Shown here one piece after another: positions 60,416-64,000 of a stretch of 64,000 nt of DNA. The notes beneath the pieces are model-generated. The model made no database searches and had not been told where the DNA came from. It saw only the letters and a list, made by a program, of their open reading frames with translations. Location of the stretch: positions 496,001 to 560,000 of the forward strand of contig PHSP01000001.1 of NCBI GenBank assembly GCA_002862125.1, read 5' to 3'. A program made the translations under genes and the position numbers. Source of the stretch: Methylobacter sp. KS41. Lineage in GTDB: Bacteria > Pseudomonadota > Gammaproteobacteria > Methylococcales > Methylomonadaceae. Position 1 is the first letter of the stretch. Every line of letters starts with the position of its first letter.

Positions 60416-60838
60416 TTATTGTTGTAAATCCTTCTCCAGGCCATCGACACCCTCTGTAATCGCACGGTGAATCAATTCGACCAAGGCCTCACGCTGCTCT
60501 TCCTGCACATCGATTTCTACGGTCCAGGACAGTTTGGCACTATTGTCATTAACCTTGCTGATGTTTACCGTACCCAGATAGCTTTGCACCGGAAATGGCG
60601 ATTCGATTCTGTTGTAGCGCAAGCTTCGTTGCTGATGATCAATAGCTTCAATACGATCTGTTATTTTTCCGCCATCCACCAAAGTCAGGAAACGAGTTGC
60701 GCCTACTCCGGCACCCAGTACAGAGCAGTCCGCAATTATTGGAAACCAGCGATCAAGTCCGCCGATGCCGCTAATCGCCGCCCAAGCCTGATCGGCATTT
60801 ACGGTAATGATTTTGGTAATGTTTAGTTGTTCAGTCAT
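60416..60838 (-). CDS. SRPBCC/polyketide-cyclase-like protein
   Basis: A 140-residue helix-grip protein (ITKIITVNADQAWAAISGIGGLDRWFPIIADCSVLGAGVGATRFLTLVDGG). It resembles the Bet v1/polyketide cyclase 2 family, which binds hydrophobic ligands. GGAGAATAG precedes the ATG. It is divergent from the histidine kinase at 61022 and leads a minus-strand group with the DUF2380 and cupin-like genes that may be that kinase's target. Confidence 0.83.
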   Translation of the reverse strand: MTEQLNITKIITVNADQAWAAISGIGGLDRWFPIIADCSVLGAGVGATRFLTLVDGGKITDRIEAIDHQQRSLRYNRIESPFPVQSYLGTVNISKVNDNSAKLSWTVEIDVQEEQREALVELIHRAITEGVDGLEKDLQQ

Positions 60839-61021
60839 GATCTATTCTCCAAATGTGAGTGCCGCGAATATCGACGGCTGATAGTGTATTCAATCGAAAG
60901 TCTGAGGTAAGCCGATATTTGCCCGGATAATACGGGCAATTTGCCCGGAGTTAAGCGCTCATCTATTCAAGGGGTTTAGCGGCTCTTATAATGCAGTCAC
61001 CACAGGCTTATCCGGCTTACC

Positions 61022-62386
61022 ATGAACCTACAAATCCATTTATTGTCCCGCATCACGCTGGTCGCGCTGTTGTGCCTGCTTGCCACCACCGCCTATGTGC
61101 TGGAGCACAGTAACCAGCAATCCAGGCAGGCTACGCAGCTCACGGCCGAATCGCTGGTCAAGCAGCTTGAGTTTCAGCTTTTGAGCATCAATGCCGGGTT
61201 CGGTCTAGCTAATCGGTTTCCAGATTTTGATCTCTGGAAACAGACCGGCAGCGTACCCGGAATTTGTGTCAGCTTTGTAGCAACAGACAGCTCAGTACGT
61301 AGTCTTTGCAATGGCGAAAAACTATCTGTTCGCAACTATCCGGATAGTTTCGAAGCCCTTTACCGCCGATTGTTAAATCCAGGTTTAGCGCTAACGCGAC
61401 CTATAGCCTTCAATGGCAGAGTTTATGGTTCGCTGACAATTACGCCCAGTGCCGAGATTGAAATCGCAAAGGCCTGGGACAATCTCTGTAGCTTGCTGGG
61501 GCTGTCGGCCATTACTGTTTTGGCCGTTTGTCTGCTGGTTTATCTGAGTATCAGCCGCGCCTTGCGGCCGGCTAAAATCATCGTCTCCGGACTAAAGAGC
61601 CTGGAAAAGGAACACGCTTATCGACTGCCGTCGTTCGAGCTGATCGAGTGGCAATGTATTGCAGCAGCAATCAATCAACTGGCGACAAGTCAGCAACAAT
61701 TGCTAGCCGAACGTCAAAAGCTGGCCGTGCAGCTGATCAATGTTCAAGAGGAAGAGCGTCGTTATCTGGCTAGAGAGCTACACGACGAGTTCGGGCAATG
61801 TCTGGCCGCGATCAACGCCGTAGCCGCTTCCATTGCTCAAACTGCAGAACACCAGTGTCCAGCCTTGGTAAATGATGCCGAGCATATCAGCCGGATTACC
61901 CAGCACATGCTGGAAAATGTGCGTGATCTATTGAAGCGTTTGCGGCCCGCAGAACTTGATGAACTGGGGCTTGCAGCCAGCCTGAATAGCCTGGTATCGG
62001 GATGGAATGCGCGTGGCGGCGGTAAATGCCAGTATAGCCTGAACATCGTCGGCGCTTGCGCGTTGCTGCCGGAGCCGTTGACAATTACGCTATTTCGGAT
62101 TACTCAGGAATGCCTGACCAATATCGCCAAACATGCGTCTGCCGCGAACGCAAACATTACGCTGGTAATCAACTCAGGTGCGATTGCCTTGACCGTGGAA
62201 GACGATGGCAGAGCCATTAAACTGCCCTTTGCCGACAACGCAGGCATAGGCCTGCTCGGCATCCGCGAGCGTGTCACCGCGCTGGATGGACGACTGACCT
62301 TAGCCATCGCTAAGCCGCACGGTTTGATTGTTGAAGTACATCTGCCGATTATTCCTATTACGGAAGCACAGCATGAACATCATTAG
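61022..62386 (+). CDS. NarX-type sensor histidine kinase
   Basis: A 454-residue membrane kinase. There are two transmembrane helices (about 10-28 and 157-178) around a small periplasmic domain with two cysteines (CVSFVA, SLCNGE). A HAMP-like linker follows, then the HisKA_3 dimerisation box with H254 in RELHDEFGQCLAAINA, and an ATPase domain with TQECLTNIAKHASAANA, VEDDGRA and GIGLLGIRERV. It autophosphorylates H254 and passes phosphate to the overlapping response regulator. The stimulus is unknown. Confidence 0.93.
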   Translation: MNLQIHLLSRITLVALLCLLATTAYVLEHSNQQSRQATQLTAESLVKQLEFQLLSINAGFGLANRFPDFDLWKQTGSVPGICVSFVATDSSVRSLCNGEKLSVRNYPDSFEALYRRLLNPGLALTRPIAFNGRVYGSLTITPSAEIEIAKAWDNLCSLLGLSAITVLAVCLLVYLSISRALRPAKIIVSGLKSLEKEHAYRLPSFELIEWQCIAAAINQLATSQQQLLAERQKLAVQLINVQEEERRYLARELHDEFGQCLAAINAVAASIAQTAEHQCPALVNDAEHISRITQHMLENVRDLLKRLRPAELDELGLAASLNSLVSGWNARGGGKCQYSLNIVGACALLPEPLTITLFRITQECLTNIAKHASAANANITLVINSGAIALTVEDDGRAIKLPFADNAGIGLLGIRERVTALDGRLTLAIAKPHGLIVEVHLPIIPITEAQHEHH

Positions 62387-63053
62387 AATTTTGCTGGTTG
62401 ACGATCATGCTATCGTTCGTGAAGGATATCTGTCGTTACTGGCAAAACAGCCTGACTTGCAGGTGGTCGCAGTTGCCGCAGATGGCGCTCAGGCTTATCA
62501 GCAGTTTAAGGACTGCAGCCCTGACGTGGTGGTTACGGATCTGTCTTTGCCCGGAATCAGCGGGCTTGAACTGATTTCCCGGATCAAACAACGTGATGCG
62601 AACGCGAAAATTCTGGTGTTCAGCATGCATCAAAATCCGAGCTTTGCTGTGCAGGCCAGTCGCGCCGGTGCCTTGGGTTATGTCACCAAAAGCAGTCCGC
62701 CGGAAGTGTTGCTCCGGGCGATCCATGAGGTTTATGGTGGTCGCCACACCCTGAGCGCCGACATCGCCCAGGCGCTGGCACTGGAAAAGCTCGGTAATGA
62801 ACGTATGGCTCTGGAGACCTTGACGGTGCGGGAGCTTGAAATTTTGCGTCTTTTGGTCGAAGCGAGAACGACCGAAGATATTGCGCAAATCCTTAACATC
62901 AGCCCGAAAACCGTCGGCAACTGCCATTATTTAATCAAACGCAAACTCGGCGTTGCCGGAGACATAGAGTTGACACGCTTGGCGATCAGGTTGAATGTGA
63001 TTAATCTTTTGGATTTATCTGCTCCAGCCATTGAGTCTATAAAGACTTATTAA
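62373..63053 (+). CDS. NarL/FixJ-type response regulator
   Basis: A 226-residue regulator started at MNIIRILLVDDHAIVREGYL (overlapping the kinase gene by 14 bp). The phospho-acceptor is D56 in VVVTDLSLPG, and the receiver ends with GYVTKSSPPEVLLRAI. The C-terminal LuxR-type helix-turn-helix is LTVRELEILRLLVEARTTEDIAQILNISPKTVGNCHYLIKRKLG. The upstream minus-strand SRPBCC/cupin/DUF2380 group is a plausible target. Confidence 0.93.
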   Translation: MNIIRILLVDDHAIVREGYLSLLAKQPDLQVVAVAADGAQAYQQFKDCSPDVVVTDLSLPGISGLELISRIKQRDANAKILVFSMHQNPSFAVQASRAGALGYVTKSSPPEVLLRAIHEVYGGRHTLSADIAQALALEKLGNERMALETLTVRELEILRLLVEARTTEDIAQILNISPKTVGNCHYLIKRKLGVAGDIELTRLAIRLNVINLLDLSAPAIESIKTY

Positions 63054-63492
63054 AGTCCATTTGATTTTTGGCTCAGAATGAAACGAGTTGAGGCTAAGTC
63101 GACCTGTTCTTATGGTCGATAGTGCTTAGTTAGTTCGCTAGAATCGACTGGCTGCTATACGTAAGACAGCTGTCCTTCATAAATCAGGGTTCTATGTCCG
63201 CAGTGGGTCGACTGCCGACGACCAGAAAACAAAAATTTGCTCATTGCCAGTGGCTGCTTTTGAGAATTCGATCCGCGCAAAAGCATTATTCGCTAGAATT
63301 GACTGGCCGATGACAGCTTTGGGTGGGTGACTGTCGATCAATGGCGGTCACTGAAGGACCGCTTCAAGGTTGACTATCCGTTCAGTGAAAGACTTTATTC
63401 GGCTTTTTATTTCTTAAACATGAAATGATTGCTCTCTGGATTTTTGCGATTTGCCCCAAGTTTTTTGTCTAGTTGGTTGGCTTGCCCGAGCT
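63054..63492. repeat. Block of degenerate interspersed repeats
   Basis: No gene. From about 63100 to 63380 the sequence repeats words such as 'tagaatcgactggc' / 'tagaattgactggcc', 'gactgtcgatc' and 'gcggtcactgaagg', separated by variable spacers. The style matches the repeat near 4.4 kb. Such blocks are often found between genes in gammaproteobacterial methanotrophs, which supports the host guess weakly. Confidence 0.5.
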
Positions 63493-64000
63493 TTATTTGT
63501 AGTCAATTTTCCAGGATTCAACGGACTTAGGCAGCCTCCCTAAATCATCGATTACGGCAATACGATGAGGAGGGGCATCGGACCAGTCCCACAAGACCAG
63601 GTTTCGATTTTCTTCCGTACATCCCGGCGCAAAGCTTTGTACAATAACGCCTGCGTATCCAATTTCTTGCAATTTGTTGGCGAGTTGCCAAGTAGGCGGC
63701 TCCTGGCCTTCGTCTGCCATGTATTCCCAAGGACAGGCCAAGTCAGCTTTAGTTAGGGTTAGTGCCTTTAATGTTTTAACCTTCGTTAAATCGACCAAGT
63801 CGGTGCAACTAGCTTGGTAAGCCACCAAAGTCATGGGCTGTGGTTTGAACGGGAAACCTTGCTGGGCTTCCATCCAGGCAGTGGTCGGGTCAAGCGGCGT
63901 ATATAAGGCGCTTTTGCCAGGCCTGTTAAATCGCCCGCCATGTTGTTTTGCCCCTTCCCCGGAGAGCGGCCGGTAAGACCACATGGGGTGGTGGGCACGG
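63493..64000 (-). CDS. RES-domain protein (toxin-like), 5' end outside the window
   Basis: The frame is open to the window end and reads RAHHPMWSYRPLSGEGAKQHGGRFN before continuing to a stop at 63493. This is the N-terminal half of the RES domain, with the conserved Arg and the GGRFN motif, followed by LYTPLDPTTAWMEAQ. RES proteins paired with an Xre-like antitoxin degrade NAD+. The antitoxin, if present, would lie upstream beyond 64000. The internal ATG at 63984 is probably not the true start. Confidence 0.85.
   Translation of the reverse strand, partial: RAHHPMWSYRPLSGEGAKQHGGRFNRPGKSALYTPLDPTTAWMEAQQGFPFKPQPMTLVAYQASCTDLVDLTKVKTLKALTLTKADLACPWEYMADEGQEPPTWQLANKLQEIGYAGVIVQSFAPGCTEENRNLVLWDWSDAPPHRIAVIDDLGRLPKSVESWKIDYK

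Overview
The window looks like a chromosomal stretch of a gammaproteobacterium. A methanotroph-type (Methylococcales-like) host is my best guess from the overall gene style, but no diagnostic methane-oxidation gene is present, so this is inference. Most genes are accessory. There are three insertion sequences (ISAzo13-like, IS4 and IS200/IS605 types), several broken genes, a tyrosine recombinase and interspersed repeats. I see no rRNA, tRNA or CRISPR array.

Layout. 0-4 kb: a HerA-type ATPase and a two-gene MBOAT acyltransferase/SGNH-like pair. 4-8 kb: repeat-rich DNA with two tiny membrane-protein genes, a truncated LysR copy and an ISAzo13-like element. 8.5-17.8 kb: a molybdopterin/tungstopterin enzyme that closely resembles acetylene hydratase, then a molybdopterin-cofactor set (moaA, a broken molybdate transporter, moaD, a moeB-rhodanese-moaE fusion, a moaC-moaB fusion, a truncated moeA and a second complete moeA). 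18-23.5 kb: an AhpD-like protein, a TetR regulator, a second tiny membrane protein and a full LysR gene. Divergent from that LysR gene is an operon encoding an EthD-like protein, a second AhpD-like protein, a periplasmic protein and a membrane-anchored esterase. Two perfect 721-bp direct repeats (5846-6566 and 19698-20418) bracket the hydratase and cofactor block. The block therefore looks like an island that could be lost, or was gained, by homologous recombination.

23.8-29 kb: an integrase, two unknown genes and a RecD2-like helicase. 29-43 kb: a TetR/O-methyltransferase pair, an XRE regulator gene cut by a fresh IS4 copy, and a stress-type cluster (AraC, LysR, azoreductase, YceI, and a pirin broken by a stop codon and an IS200 element). 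This part ends with a TetR gene facing a second molybdopterin oxidoreductase across a perfect palindromic operator. 43.3-58.4 kb: about 24 consecutive genes on the minus strand encoding small enzymes (GNAT, GFA, NTF2, DinB, cupin, SRPBCC, DJ-1, GST, methyltransferases). In its 52.8-57.5 kb part I find several attC-like sites with consensus integron core boxes in consistent orientation, and no integrase. That part is read as an integrase-less integron cassette cluster (CALIN). 58.5-64 kb: a LuxR-type regulator, DUF2380-like genes, a NarX/NarL-type two-component pair, another repeat block, and a RES-domain gene that runs off the window end.

The most interesting unit is the candidate acetylene hydratase with its own, partly decayed and apparently foreign, cofactor operon between long direct repeats. 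If the host is a methanotroph, such an enzyme could remove acetylene, a known inactivator of methane monooxygenase. That physiological role is inference.
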